Of a DNA stretch of 64,000 nucleotides, positions 8,370 to 18,061 are shown piece by piece. Each line of letters opens with the position of its first letter. Position 1 is the stretch's first letter. Under the pieces are notes generated by a model. That model saw only the letters and a list, made by a program, of their open reading frames with translations, was not told the DNA's origin and did no database searches. The translations under genes were made by a program, and so were the position numbers. This DNA is from Paenibacillus aquistagni (GTDB taxonomy: Bacteria > Bacillota > Bacilli > Paenibacillales > Paenibacillaceae), in the NCBI RefSeq assembly GCF_900177815.1, contig NZ_FXAZ01000001.1:1302001-1366000 (forward strand). The letters run 5' to 3'.

Positions 8370-9184
8370 ATGATTTATTTAAGAAGCTTCAAGCTTTCTG
8401 AATATACGGATCGAAATCCCAACATATACCCTGATCATGTATTTAAGCACCTGGCTGGAGAGGTGCTTTATTTGATCGAATTACTGTGTTGTATGGCAAT
8501 AACGGCAGCGGAAAATCAACTTTACTCAATGTCATTGCCAACAAGCTAGGAATCTCAGGAGCTGAAAGAATGACAAGCTATGGGCACAGTATTTATGCTC
8601 AACGATTCCTTGATTGCAGCAGCTATCAGCTTGGGGATGATAAGCAAGAGCGTGAACTGAGACAACTTCCAGAAGGAAGCCGATATATGAAATCAGAGGA
8701 TATTTTGTATGAAATTAAGAAGATACAGCAATCTTCCGTGCTGCGTGAGAGTATAATGCATGACCAGATTAGCAAAGGGTTAAGCAAAGAGCAGGCTGCA
8801 CAATATGAAGCTGCGTTTGCGTTTAAGAAAAAGCTAGAGAACATTCAATTTTCACAAGAAAAATACTCTAATGGGGAGACTTCCTTGCAGTTTTTTGAGG
8901 AATATCTGATCCCAGGGCAATTGTATTTATTGGACGAGCCAGAAACATCGCTTTCTCCTGCTAATCAAATCAAGATGGCAGAACAAATTAATGAACTCTC
9001 ACGATATTTTGATAGTCAATTTATTATTGCCACTCATTCTCCGTTTGTTCTAGGCACGTTACATGCAAAGATTTATAATCTGGATGCCGAGTCTCTTCAA
9101 ACAGCAGAATGGCATGATCTCGAAAATGTACGGTTTTTCCATCAATTTTTCGATAAGCATAAACAATTGTTTACAAGAGGATAA
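8370..9184 (+). pseudogene. AAA-family ATPase with a one-base frameshift
   Basis: ATG 8370 follows AGAAGGAGAG and opens a frame (MIYLRSFKLSEY...) that reads correctly to about 8470. The Walker A motif YGNNGSGKST is in another frame, which continues to 9184. Adding one T to TTT 8471-8473 restores the join GEVLYFDRITVLYGNNGSGKS and a product of about 271 residues. Downstream are the ABC-like signature region (YSNGETS), Walker B LYLLDEPETSLSP and the switch His (ATHSPF). This is a RecF/SMC-like stand-alone ATPase of unknown function. It is either truly broken or a sequencing error in a short homopolymer. Confidence 0.75.
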
Positions 9185-9304
9185 AAGAGCAGCAGGATGA
9201 GGTAACAAATGAATATATCTATAGTCGACCTTTCAACGTTGTCTTCGTTTCAAATATGATGGTTATATATCACTTTGTTAAATAGCGATTGGAGGACTTT
9301 TTTA

Positions 9305-10336
9305 TTGAGTGAGATCAAAACGGAAACGCTTACACAGGCTGTAAGCAATATGCTCGGTACAGAGATAACCTGCGCCGATTACCAAACCAAACCATTGCAT
9401 GGCGGTACAGTGGGTGATGTGCAGCTTATAACGGGCAATGCCACAACCACTGACGGCAAGATATTGCCTTATAACATCGTGTTAAAAACGCAGAAGAAAT
9501 TTGAGCGCTACGGTGATCCTGATTCCTGGCGCAGGGAACATGATTTTTATCAATCCCATTTCGGCGAGTTGTTTACGGAATCATTTCGTTGGCCAGCATG
9601 CTATCGCACCGAAATGAACGAAGAAGAAAACGAAACGCAGATATGGATGGAATATATCGATGGCATATCGAACTTAGACTTGACCGGCGACATGTATGAA
9701 CGCGCAGCCGAGGAATTAGGACGATTTCAAGGCAAGTTATATGCCGAACAGCCCGCTTCCATGCAGAGCTTAACCAACTTGAGCAACGTGAATTATATGA
9801 AGAACTTCTATCATCGGTACCGTTCATGGAATAGAGTGTATGATTATATACGCTCCAACGATTGTGAAATCCCTAAACACCTTTGTAACATGCTCATCGA
9901 CATTGATGAAAGCGTTGACGACATATTCAACCGTCTTGATAAGCTGCCTATCGTGCTATGCCACAGGGATTTTTGGGTGGCAAACATCTTCTATTCCGAC
10001 AGTAAGATTGTACTTCTGGACTGGGATACCTCCGGGTGGGGCTATTTAGGTGAAGATATGGCAAGTCTTATCGCGGACGAAGCCGATATTGAACATATGG
10101 TTGAATACTACCATACATGTATCCCGGCGTATTACAAGGGCTTTTCGGAGCATGCGGATATTGCACACATCAAGGATAACTGCGTTTATGAGTTGATGCT
10201 GCTTATGTTCGGGTACAGGCTGGTAGAGTGGATTATGGACGCAGGATCAGGAAACAAACTGCAAGATACGGATAATGAAAAAATGCTGCACATTCATACC
10301 CTGCAAAAAATATTTGAGATTAAGAATGAGCAATGA
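9305..10336 (+). CDS. Aminoglycoside phosphotransferase-family kinase
   Basis: A protein of about 343 residues with the APH/choline-kinase fold. The catalytic loop is LCHRDFWVANIF (HxDxxxxN) followed by the metal-binding LLDWDTSGWG. TTG 9305 is chosen because GGAGGA lies 8 bases upstream; another TTG at 9275 has no RBS. These kinases phosphorylate small hydroxyl compounds, including antibiotics, choline and sugars. Sequence alone does not show resistance. It stands alone with its own terminator. Confidence 0.82.
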   Translation: MSEIKTETLTQAVSNMLGTEITCADYQTKPLHGGTVGDVQLITGNATTTDGKILPYNIVLKTQKKFERYGDPDSWRREHDFYQSHFGELFTESFRWPACYRTEMNEEENETQIWMEYIDGISNLDLTGDMYERAAEELGRFQGKLYAEQPASMQSLTNLSNVNYMKNFYHRYRSWNRVYDYIRSNDCEIPKHLCNMLIDIDESVDDIFNRLDKLPIVLCHRDFWVANIFYSDSKIVLLDWDTSGWGYLGEDMASLIADEADIEHMVEYYHTCIPAYYKGFSEHADIAHIKDNCVYELMLLMFGYRLVEWIMDAGSGNKLQDTDNEKMLHIHTLQKIFEIKNEQ

Positions 10337-10414
10337 TTGATAATGGGTATAAACACCGTTACTTAAACCGCTAGGTGAATTTCGATGCATTTATAAAATG
10401 CGAAATATATAAGT

Positions 10415-10452
10415 AGCCCTCCTTTTGAAGCGTTCGAAAGGGGGGCTTTTTT
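10415..10452 (+). terminator. Intrinsic terminator after the APH-family kinase
   Basis: AGCCCTCCTTT pairs with AAAGGGGGGCT (one G-U pair), followed by a T run. Confidence 0.9.
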
Positions 10453-10488
10453 ATGGATAATCCATGTCTTTCTAGCGATCAGCTGCAC

Positions 10489-10920
10489 CTATGGGTAAAG
10501 ACGCATTAAAGTTGCGCGTTGAGCTTCATTCATCTTCAGAACGGAACGTGCCTCTCTAGCTATCGATAAAGCATGATCGATGTCAGATGCTAATCCTAAT
10601 TCCATCAATGTTCCAACGGCAACAGCTCCCGTACGCCCTCGACCGGCTCCGCAATGGAACGCAACTTTTTTGCCAGATTGGTGATGGGTGACAACGGCAT
10701 GAATGGCTTCTTTCATTTGTGATTCTTCCATTCCCATCGAATGATCCTCTAACGGGGCATGAATTCTTGTAATGTTGAGTGGTGCAAGCTCGGCAGGGTC
10801 TATCTCTGCTCGTAGATCAACAACCACATCAATGCCTTGCTCTTGGATCAATTGATTAACCTCTTGTGCTCCACACATGTAGAGGTTTGGTACTAACGCG
10901 TGATAAGGTTTCTCGTTCAT
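10489..10920 (-). CDS. Dual-specificity protein tyrosine phosphatase-like
   Basis: A 143-residue phosphatase with the P-loop HCGAGRGRTG (Cys-x5-Arg), a likely general-acid Asp in APLEDHSMG, and a compact DSP fold without extra domains. It would hydrolyse phosphotyrosine or similar phosphoesters in the cytosol. Start ATG 10920 follows AAAGGAGT. It is divergent from the arsenic operon across about 230 bases and has no evident link to it. Confidence 0.85.
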   Translation of the reverse strand: MNEKPYHALVPNLYMCGAQEVNQLIQEQGIDVVVDLRAEIDPAELAPLNITRIHAPLEDHSMGMEESQMKEAIHAVVTHHQSGKKVAFHCGAGRGRTGAVAVGTLMELGLASDIDHALSIAREARSVLKMNEAQRATLMRLYP

Positions 10921-11091
10921 ATCCGACTCCTTTAGTCTATTTCCTTACCACATACAACTGAAGATCAACTTCGTGCAGAAGAAAAGATGTTGATTTTCAT
11001 TGGAAGCATCACCTTTGTTGTGGTATTCTTGTTCACGTTTATTACTATATAATCATTAGGTTATATAATCAATAACTTATGTAATAAAAAT

Positions 11092-11125
11092 AATCAGTTG
11101 ATTATATAAGCAGTTGATTATATAA
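11092..11125 (+). promoter_or_regulatory. Operator region of the ars operon
   Basis: A dyad AATCA-GT-TGATT (11092-11103) lies in two direct copies of CAGTTGATTATATAA (11095-11109 and 11111-11125), 29 bases before arsR. AT-rich AATCA/TGATT dyads are usual ArsR targets, so autorepression relieved by arsenite or antimonite is likely. Confidence 0.6.
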
Positions 11126-11153
11126 TGAGAAAAAATGATAAGGAGAGCTTAGA

Positions 11154-11474
11154 ATGACGATTTCCATTGAAAAGATGGCTGACCAATTCAAGTTATTAGG
11201 AGATAAGACTCGTTTAAAGATCGTATCGATACTAAATCAACAAGATATGTGTGTTTGTCAATTAGTAGAACTGCTGCAAACGACACAGCCTAATATTAGT
11301 CAACATCTTCGGAAATTGAAGGACGCAGGGTTAGTTCGGGAAGACCGAAGAGGACAATGGATTTTTTATTCGTTGCAAGTAGCGGATCATCCACATCTCC
11401 AAGATGTTCTTCAATACTTGCCGAAGCTTGAAGAAGAGGTTCAGCAAAAAATAAACAGCATGTTATGTGAATAG
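11154..11474 (+). CDS. arsR: ArsR-family arsenic-responsive repressor
   Basis: A 106-residue ArsR/SmtB winged-helix repressor. The recognition helix region QTTQPNISQHLRKLKDAGLV is preceded by MCVCQLVE, a CxC pair in the position of the ELCVCDL arsenite-sensing motif, and the wing is EDRRGQWIFYSL. It is first in an operon with the ACR3 pump (12-base gap) and arsC, which it should repress until As(III) binds. Confidence 0.93.
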   Translation: MTISIEKMADQFKLLGDKTRLKIVSILNQQDMCVCQLVELLQTTQPNISQHLRKLKDAGLVREDRRGQWIFYSLQVADHPHLQDVLQYLPKLEEEVQQKINSMLCE

Positions 11475-11486
11475 GAGGTTGATTCT

Positions 11487-12539
11487 ATGGGTGAGGGGAA
11501 GAGATTATCTTTCCTCGATCGATATCTAACGTTTTGGATCTTTGGAGCAATGGCGATTGGCTTAGGTTTAGGCTATTTGATTCCTAATTTCTCTGACGTG
11601 CTTTCCAGCATGCAAATCGGGACGACTTCAGTACCACTTGCTCTAGGTCTGATTGTGATGATGTACCCGCCGCTAGCGAAAGTGAAGTACGAAAAGCTGG
11701 GACGAGTCTTTAAAGATTGGAAGGTGCTCCTCCTGTCTTTAGTACAGAACTGGATTATCGGTCCCATACTGATGTTCTTTCTAGCCATTTTATTTCTAAG
11801 CGATATGCCTGAATACATGATCGGACTGATCATGATTGGGCTTGCAAGATGCATTGCGATGGTCTTGATATGGAGTGATCTGGCTAAGGGGGACCCTGAA
11901 TATACAGCAGGGCTTGTTGCTTTCAACTCCATTTTCCAGATCTTATTCTACTCTGTCTTTACGTACGTGTTTATCACCATATTGCCAGGTTGGTTTGGAC
12001 TTGAAGGTGCTGTTATCGATGTTTCCATGGGACAGATCGCAGAGAGTGTGTTGATTTATTTAGGCATTCCATTTGCAGCAGGCATCCTTACTCGTGTAAT
12101 AGGGATCAAACTGAAGGGACAGCAGTGGTATGAGCAGGTGTTAATACCCAAGATTAGTCCTCTGGCCCTCATTGCCTTGTTGTTTACGATTGTCTTGATG
12201 TTCACGCTTAAAGCAGAGATGGTTGTGGAGTTACCGCTTGATGTGGTGCGTATTGCGATTCCAATGATCATTTATTTTGTCTTGATGTTCTTAGTATCTT
12301 TTTTCTTATCGAAAAAGTCAGGCACCTCCTATCCCGTGGCTTCATCTTTATCTTTTACGGCAGCAAGCAATAACTTTGAACTTGCTATAGCTGTCGCGAT
12401 AGGTGTATTTGGTCTGGACTCAGGAGTGGCATTTGCCGCGGTAATTGGACCGCTCGTAGAAGTACCTGTATTAATTGGGCTTGTAAATGTATCACTTTGG
12501 ATAAAGCGAAAGTATTTCGACCCTGCTCCAAATCATTGA
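11487..12539 (+). CDS. acr3: ACR3-family arsenite efflux transporter
   Basis: A 350-residue integral membrane protein with about ten hydrophobic segments. The conserved ACR3 signature [19 protein letters not shown] carries the essential Cys in TM4, and [13 protein letters not shown] lies near the C-terminus. It extrudes arsenite, probably driven by the proton gradient. Translation starts at ATG 11487 after AGGAGG, directly downstream of arsR. Confidence 0.93.
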   Translation: MGEGKRLSFLDRYLTFWIFGAMAIGLGLGYLIPNFSDVLSSMQIGTTSVPLALGLIVMMYPPLAKVKYEKLGRVFKDWKVLLLSLVQNWIIGPILMFFLAILFLSDMPEYMIGLIMIGLARCIAMVLIWSDLAKGDPEYTAGLVAFNSIFQILFYSVFTYVFITILPGWFGLEGAVIDVSMGQIAESVLIYLGIPFAAGILTRVIGIKLKGQQWYEQVLIPKISPLALIALLFTIVLMFTLKAEMVVELPLDVVRIAIPMIIYFVLMFLVSFFLSKKSGTSYPVASSLSFTAASNNFELAIAVAIGVFGLDSGVAFAAVIGPLVEVPVLIGLVNVSLWIKRKYFDPAPNH

Positions 12540-12560
12540 TCAAAAGGAGAACGGATTAAC

Positions 12561-12983
12561 ATGAAGAAACCATTGATTTATTTTCTATGCACAGGAAACT
12601 CTTGTCGGAGCCAAATAGCAGACGGTTGGCTTAAAGCACTTGGCAGTGATCGCTATGAGGTTAAAAGCGCAGGGTTGGAAGCGCATGGATTGAATCCAAG
12701 AGCAGTTCAAGTGATGAGCGAAGCAGGAGTTGATATATCGAACCATACATCTGATGTGATTGATCCGGAGACTCTCAATCGTGCTGATTATGTCGTAACC
12801 CTTTGTGGGCATGCCGATGAGCATTGTCCTGTCATCGCGAATCCCCGCGTGGTCAAGTGGCATTGGGGCTTTGATGATCCAGCAAAAGCGGTTGGAACAG
12901 AAGAGGAAGTCATGGCTCAATTCCGTGAGGTGCGTGATGCCATCAAAGCTAGAATCGAGTGTTTCCTAGCAGAAGGGAAATAA
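12561..12983 (+). CDS. arsC: Thioredoxin-coupled arsenate reductase
   Basis: A 140-residue low-molecular-weight-phosphatase-fold arsenate reductase of the pI258/B. subtilis type. The P-loop nucleophile is Cys10 in CTGNSCRS, with Arg16, and the redox relay pair is Cys82/Cys89 in [10 protein letters not shown]. It reduces arsenate to arsenite for the ACR3 pump and is regenerated by thioredoxin. It is third in the ars operon. Confidence 0.93.
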   Translation: MKKPLIYFLCTGNSCRSQIADGWLKALGSDRYEVKSAGLEAHGLNPRAVQVMSEAGVDISNHTSDVIDPETLNRADYVVTLCGHADEHCPVIANPRVVKWHWGFDDPAKAVGTEEEVMAQFREVRDAIKARIECFLAEGK

Positions 12984-12994
12984 TCAACGTGTTG

Positions 12995-13018
12995 AACCGA
13001 CCCTTGTGGTCGGTTTTT
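12995..13018 (+). terminator. Intrinsic terminator after arsC
   Basis: AACCGACC pairs with GGTCGGTT, followed by T residues. It separates the ars genes from the MATE gene, although read-through is possible at this spacing. Confidence 0.85.
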
Positions 13019-13045
13019 ACTTAGTCTATGAAGGAGTATGTCAAC

Positions 13046-14389
13046 ATGAAAGGCACAACTGATTTAACCCAAGGGAAGATTATGCCGACCTTGATGAAAC
13101 TAACCCTTCCGATTATTGCGACCAACTTCATCTCCACAACCTATGGACTTATCGATATGATCTGGGTGGGCCGACTAGGAAGTGGTCCTGTTGCCGCAAT
13201 AGGGACGGCGAGCTTCTTTATTAATCTGGCAATCGCTTTATCTACGATGATTACGATAGGAACGGGGATCAAGGTATCCCATTGCATGGGGGCAGGCGAA
13301 GGTGATAAAGCTAAGACCTATATCAAGAACGGATTCATGCTGTCTGTACTATTAGGTCTTCTTTACACGGCATTCGTCTTTTTGACAAAGGATCAACTTA
13401 TCGGTTTCTTTGATTTAGGAAGTGATGAAGTTGAATTGATGGCGAAGCAGTTCTTATTGATCTCCATCTTAGGCACGATCTTTTCAGTCGTCAATACGTT
13501 GTTTGCGACGATCATGAATGCAAGGGGAAACAGCAAACAGCCGTTTCATATCTTTACCGTTGGTCTTGTGTTCAATATCATTCTCGATCCAATCCTGATA
13601 TTTGGTGTCGGACGCTTGGAAGGCTTGGGTGTTGCAGGGGCAGCGATTGCAACGCTGACGGCAAACCTTCTTGTGACGGTATTATTTATCATCCAAACGA
13701 GACATTCTGAGTTGATTGCCAAGTCATCTGCATGGAATAGCCTCCTCATGAAAGAAGTGATTGTAATGGGGCTTCCGATCACGATTCAGCGGGTGACATT
13801 CACCTTGATCTCCATCATCATAGCAAAGATCATTGTACGCTTTGGATCAGATGCTATTGCGGTTCAGAAAGTAGGCATTCAAATTGAATCCATCTCTTAC
13901 ATGACCATAGGCGGGCTGCAAGGAGCTATTGCTGCTTTCTTTGGACAAAATTATGGTGCGCGACGCTTGGATCGTATTCAGCAGGGATATCGTCAGGCAC
14001 TGCTGCTTACAACAGGATTCGGTATCGTTATATCCCTCCTATTCATCATCTTCCCCGAACAGCTCTTCTCCGTCTTTCTATCAGATGAGGCGAGTTTAGC
14101 GTTAGGGACGGATTATATGCGAATTATTGGTTATTCTCAACTGTTTATGTGTATGGAGCTCATGACAGTTGGTGCCTTCAACGGCATTGGGAAGACGCAT
14201 ATTCCTCCGATGTTCAGTATTACGTTTACGGCATTACGGATACCACTGGCGCTAATCCTATCTGAACCGTTTGGCTTGAACGGGGTATGGATGTCTATTG
14301 CGTTAAGCAGTGTATTTAAGGGGCTTGTTCTCGTTTTTTGGTTTAGAAGATCGCTGCACAACATGAAGGTGCAGCAAACCGTGGCTTAA
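13046..14389 (+). CDS. MATE-family efflux transporter
   Basis: A 447-residue protein with twelve hydrophobic segments in two MatE halves (begins around GKIMPTLMKLTLPIIATNF, second half around VMGLPITIQRVTF). Family members export drugs or cations in exchange for sodium or protons. ATG 13046 is preferred because AAGGAG lies about 10 bases upstream; the in-frame ATG 13028 overlaps it. gshF starts 26 bases after the stop, suggesting one transcript. A role in handling arsenic-thiol or electrophile conjugates is speculation. Confidence 0.9.
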   Translation: MKGTTDLTQGKIMPTLMKLTLPIIATNFISTTYGLIDMIWVGRLGSGPVAAIGTASFFINLAIALSTMITIGTGIKVSHCMGAGEGDKAKTYIKNGFMLSVLLGLLYTAFVFLTKDQLIGFFDLGSDEVELMAKQFLLISILGTIFSVVNTLFATIMNARGNSKQPFHIFTVGLVFNIILDPILIFGVGRLEGLGVAGAAIATLTANLLVTVLFIIQTRHSELIAKSSAWNSLLMKEVIVMGLPITIQRVTFTLISIIIAKIIVRFGSDAIAVQKVGIQIESISYMTIGGLQGAIAAFFGQNYGARRLDRIQQGYRQALLLTTGFGIVISLLFIIFPEQLFSVFLSDEASLALGTDYMRIIGYSQLFMCMELMTVGAFNGIGKTHIPPMFSITFTALRIPLALILSEPFGLNGVWMSIALSSVFKGLVLVFWFRRSLHNMKVQQTVA

Positions 14390-14415
14390 CATCAGGGAGA
14401 AGGAAGGTTCAACAT

Positions 14416-16755
14416 ATGAATTTGTTAAATCGTGAGTTCATGCAACAGCTGAACGACCATTCGTTAAATGTGGATTTGTTCCTGGGGCACTTTGGCTTGG
14501 AAAAAGAGAATGTCAGGGTAGACCACAAGGGGAGATTGGCGCTAAGTCCACACCCTAAAGCGTTTGGGAGCAAGACGGAGAATCCTTATATTCAAACCGA
14601 TTTTTCGGAGAGCCAGATTGAGATGATTACCCCAGCCTTTCACTCGATTGGAGAGGCCTATCGGTTCATGGAAGCTCTACAGGATATTGTTTCTTTAGAA
14701 CTCGATGGGGAGTACTTGTGGCCAAGCAGCAATCCTCCAATTTTACCTGACGAAGAAGAAATCCCTATTGCTAAGATGAATGATCCTGTTGCGGATGTAT
14801 ACCGTAATGAATTAGCAGATAAATATGGCCGCAAAAGACAACTGCTAAGTGGCATCCATTATAATTTCTCATTTGATGATCGGTTCTTGCGCAGGCTGCA
14901 CGACACACTAGGGCAAGGTGAAGCCTACAAGGACTTCAAGGATGCCGTCTACTTTAAGATCGCACGCAACTTGCTTCGGTACCGCTGGCTGCTCATTTAT
15001 CTAACAGGCGCTAGTCCCGTTTTTGATAAAACCTATATCGATAAGTGCGTGTCATTAGGGCATTCGGATGATAGTAAGAGCTACTACTTTCCCAATATGA
15101 ACTCGCTTCGCAATAGTGTATGCGGCTATCGAAATGACAAACCAATCTATGTATCCTTTGATTCAACTAGCGACTATGTACAGAATCTGAATGCGTTGAT
15201 TCAGCAGGACGATTTGTTAAGCATAAAGGAATTCTACAGCCCGGTTCGGTTAAAAACAGCCAAAGGGTTAAATCCATTGCAAGAACTCCTAGAAGATGGG
15301 GTGGTATACTTGGAGCTGCGCTTGATTGATCTCAATCCCCTACATAAGATTGGGATCAGTAAAGACACAATGCATGTTATCCATCTCTTTATTCTGTTTA
15401 TGCTGCTCAAGGAAGATGAGCCCTTTGCTACTGAAGATCAGATCATAGCAGACCTCAATCACGATCAGATGATAGCGAAGGGTCTTGAAGGGATGCTACA
15501 CGATTCCAGAGGCTCTCAGGTCATGATGAAGGAGATGGCTCTGACTTGTATCCGGGAGATGCAAGAAATGGTGCAACTCTTGCATCCTTACGGGGAAGCG
15601 CTATTGCATATCTTGGATGGAGAGAAAGAGAAGATTCTACATCCTGAGTTAGGATTTGCCCACCAGATTAAGGCGCATATTCAAAAGTCCACGTATATGA
15701 ACTATCATCTGGCTAAAGCCAAGGCGTATGCCGAGGAGAGCGTAAAAAATGGCTATCGCTTTGTTGGATATGAAGATCTCGAGCTCTCGACGCAACTGCT
15801 TCTTAAGGCAGCGGTAAAACGAGGCATTACATTCAAAGTGATTGACCGAGATGAGAACTTTGTGGTCCTTATGAAGGGGGATCACAAGGAATATGTAAAG
15901 CAGGCGACGAAGACGTCGCTTGATTCCTATAGCACCGTATTAATCATGGAGAATAAGATTGTGACGAAGGAGGTCCTTAAAGAGCGCGGCATTCGCGTTC
16001 CGAACGGGGATGCGTTTCGGAGTCTGGAAGAAGCAATGGCCGCGTATGAGCGGTATCATGACAAAGCCATCGTCATTAAACCAAAGTCTACTAACTTTGG
16101 ACTGGGAATCACCATCTTTAATCGTGCATTCTCAAAAGAGGACTATCAACAAGCATTTGAGATTGCGTTTAAGCACGATCAGACGGTTCTGCTTGAAGCA
16201 TTTATGACAGGCAAGGAATATCGTTTCCTCGTCATGGGGGAAGAGGTCGTAGGGGTGCTGCATCGCGTGCCGGCTAATGTCGAGGGTGATGGAGTCCATA
16301 CAATTGAGCAGCTCGTCCATGAAAAGAACAAAGATCCCCTTCGGGGGCGCGGCTATAAGACGCCTTTAGAGAAGATCCAGCTAGGCGAAGCGGAAGACAT
16401 GTTTTTGAAAATCCACAATCATCATTGGGGAGAGATCCCTTCAAAGGGCGAAATCATTTACCTGAGAGAGAACTCCAATATTAGTACGGGCGGAGATAGC
16501 CTTGACTATACTGATGATATCCCATCGAGCTATAAGGCATTGGCTGTTGAATCAGCTAAAGCGGCTGGAGCTACTTTCTGTGGTGTAGACATGATGATTG
16601 AGGATATTACGTCTGAAGCATCCCATTCTAATTACAGCATCATAGAGATCAACTTTAACCCGGCCATTCATATCCACTGCTATCCATACAAGGGAAAGAA
16701 CCGCAAGGCGGATGAGAAGATTCTCGACCTGCTGTTTGGAGAACAACTCGACTGA
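14416..16755 (+). CDS. gshF: Bifunctional glutamate-cysteine ligase / glutathione synthetase
   Basis: A 779-residue GshAB (GshF) fusion. The N-terminal glutamate-cysteine ligase domain, residues 1 to about 480, carries FGLEKENVRVDHKGRLAL, DFSESQIEMITPAF and LLSGIHYNFSFDD. The C-terminal ATP-grasp domain, about 490-779, carries AIVIKPKSTNFGLGITIF, LLEAFMTGKEYRFLVMG and IIEINFNPAIHIHCYPYKG. Length and order match GshF of streptococci, Listeria and some Bacillota. It makes glutathione from glutamate, cysteine and glycine in the cytosol. Most relatives in this group use bacillithiol, so the gene may be acquired. It sits after ars and MATE. Confidence 0.93.
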   Translation: MNLLNREFMQQLNDHSLNVDLFLGHFGLEKENVRVDHKGRLALSPHPKAFGSKTENPYIQTDFSESQIEMITPAFHSIGEAYRFMEALQDIVSLELDGEYLWPSSNPPILPDEEEIPIAKMNDPVADVYRNELADKYGRKRQLLSGIHYNFSFDDRFLRRLHDTLGQGEAYKDFKDAVYFKIARNLLRYRWLLIYLTGASPVFDKTYIDKCVSLGHSDDSKSYYFPNMNSLRNSVCGYRNDKPIYVSFDSTSDYVQNLNALIQQDDLLSIKEFYSPVRLKTAKGLNPLQELLEDGVVYLELRLIDLNPLHKIGISKDTMHVIHLFILFMLLKEDEPFATEDQIIADLNHDQMIAKGLEGMLHDSRGSQVMMKEMALTCIREMQEMVQLLHPYGEALLHILDGEKEKILHPELGFAHQIKAHIQKSTYMNYHLAKAKAYAEESVKNGYRFVGYEDLELSTQLLLKAAVKRGITFKVIDRDENFVVLMKGDHKEYVKQATKTSLDSYSTVLIMENKIVTKEVLKERGIRVPNGDAFRSLEEAMAAYERYHDKAIVIKPKSTNFGLGITIFNRAFSKEDYQQAFEIAFKHDQTVLLEAFMTGKEYRFLVMGEEVVGVLHRVPANVEGDGVHTIEQLVHEKNKDPLRGRGYKTPLEKIQLGEAEDMFLKIHNHHWGEIPSKGEIIYLRENSNISTGGDSLDYTDDIPSSYKALAVESAKAAGATFCGVDMMIEDITSEASHSNYSIIEINFNPAIHIHCYPYKGKNRKADEKILDLLFGEQLD

Positions 16756-16923
16756 CTACCGTGACCGTATAGATAAAGCAAGATGAGGTCGAGGTCTTAG
16801 AACCCTCTTTCTATAGGGAACTAATGAAACATAACGACATCTTTCACGTATACCTCTTTTAGTTACATATTTTAACTGAGGAAACGATAGAGAAACCTGT
16901 AGACTATCGTAGAGGTCACGTGT

Positions 16924-17850
16924 ATGTTGGCTATGAACAAACGAAAGTGGATATTAGGGTTGTCAGCTTTGGTCCTTATCCTTGCAATTCCAATCACAGT
17001 ATTCTTGCAAATCATCATTCATTCTCATGTACCAGAACTTGCAGAAGGAAGCATTGAGCAGCGGTATGCACAGCAAGGAAGCTATCAGGTAAAGGTAGAA
17101 GAGGTTAAGAGTGCGAGCGGTGAGGCTTTATTTAGAATTTACTACCCAGCCTTTCAAGGAGATGAATCGTATCCTATTATTTCTTGGGGGAATGGAACAG
17201 ATGCCACGCCAGATCGTTATGATGAGCTCTTCACTCATCTTGCTAGCTGGGGATTCATTGTCATCGATTCCTACAGCAAGACAACAGGAACAGGCAAAGA
17301 AATTATGGAGGCTATTGAGTACTTGAGCAATGAAAACCAACGAGAAAGCAGCTTGTTTTATCAAAAAATAAAAGTGGAACAGATCGGCGCAGCCGGACAT
17401 TCTCAAGGCTCTACTGGAGTCATTAATGCTCATACCAACTATACAAACGGATCGTTGGTTAAGACGGTTGTTTCCATCGCTCTCCCGGACTTGAAGCATT
17501 GTGATCCAGAAGATGTGTACGATACAGCCCGTATTACCGTTCCTTTCTTCGTTATGGGCGGTACACGAGATTTTCTAATCTCACCGGTATCAACGAATCA
17601 ATCAGCCTTGCACCGTACGAACGCAAGCACGCCTGTTATGATGGGGATGGCCAAAGGTGCGGCTCATACCGCGATTGAAGGGAATGGCGGCAATCATAGA
17701 GGGTACTTGACGGCTTGGATGAGATATTGGCTGCTTGATGATCAGGAAGCGATGAAGGCATTTCTTGGGGATAGTTCTGAGATGATGCATAATGACAATT
17801 GGGTGGACGTTATGCAAGCTAACATGGGTGACAATAATTTCATACATTAA
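16924..17850 (+). CDS. Membrane-anchored or secreted alpha/beta hydrolase (chlorophyllase/cutinase-like)
   Basis: A 308-residue protein with an N-terminal hydrophobic segment (about residues 8-33) that could be a signal peptide or anchor, then an alpha/beta-hydrolase domain. The nucleophile elbow is GHSQGSTG, the acid is likely in MGGTRDFLISP and the His in GAAHTAIEG. The pattern resembles the PET-hydrolase/chlorophyllase group. Start ATG 16924 follows GAGGT. It is monocistronic with a terminator. The substrate is unknown. Confidence 0.82.
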   Translation: MLAMNKRKWILGLSALVLILAIPITVFLQIIIHSHVPELAEGSIEQRYAQQGSYQVKVEEVKSASGEALFRIYYPAFQGDESYPIISWGNGTDATPDRYDELFTHLASWGFIVIDSYSKTTGTGKEIMEAIEYLSNENQRESSLFYQKIKVEQIGAAGHSQGSTGVINAHTNYTNGSLVKTVVSIALPDLKHCDPEDVYDTARITVPFFVMGGTRDFLISPVSTNQSALHRTNASTPVMMGMAKGAAHTAIEGNGGNHRGYLTAWMRYWLLDDQEAMKAFLGDSSEMMHNDNWVDVMQANMGDNNFIH

Positions 17851-17857
17851 TAACAAA

Positions 17858-17883
17858 AAAAAACGGCATATATGCCGTTTTTT
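17858..17883. terminator. Palindromic intrinsic terminator
   Basis: A perfect palindrome AAACGGCATA/TATGCCGTTT (17861-17880) flanked by A and T runs. Confidence 0.9.
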
Positions 17884-18061
17884 CTGTTTATCTAAGGAGA
17901 CAGCCTACTGTCGGGCTTGTTCAAAGGGCCTAGTATACTTGGAAAAGAAATGACACTTCAAAAAGTATGTTTGATTGTCAATCAATTCCTTGACGTAAGC
18001 AGGGGAGATCATATTATAATACTTAATAGTAATATAACACGATTGAGGGAGATTGACTGTT

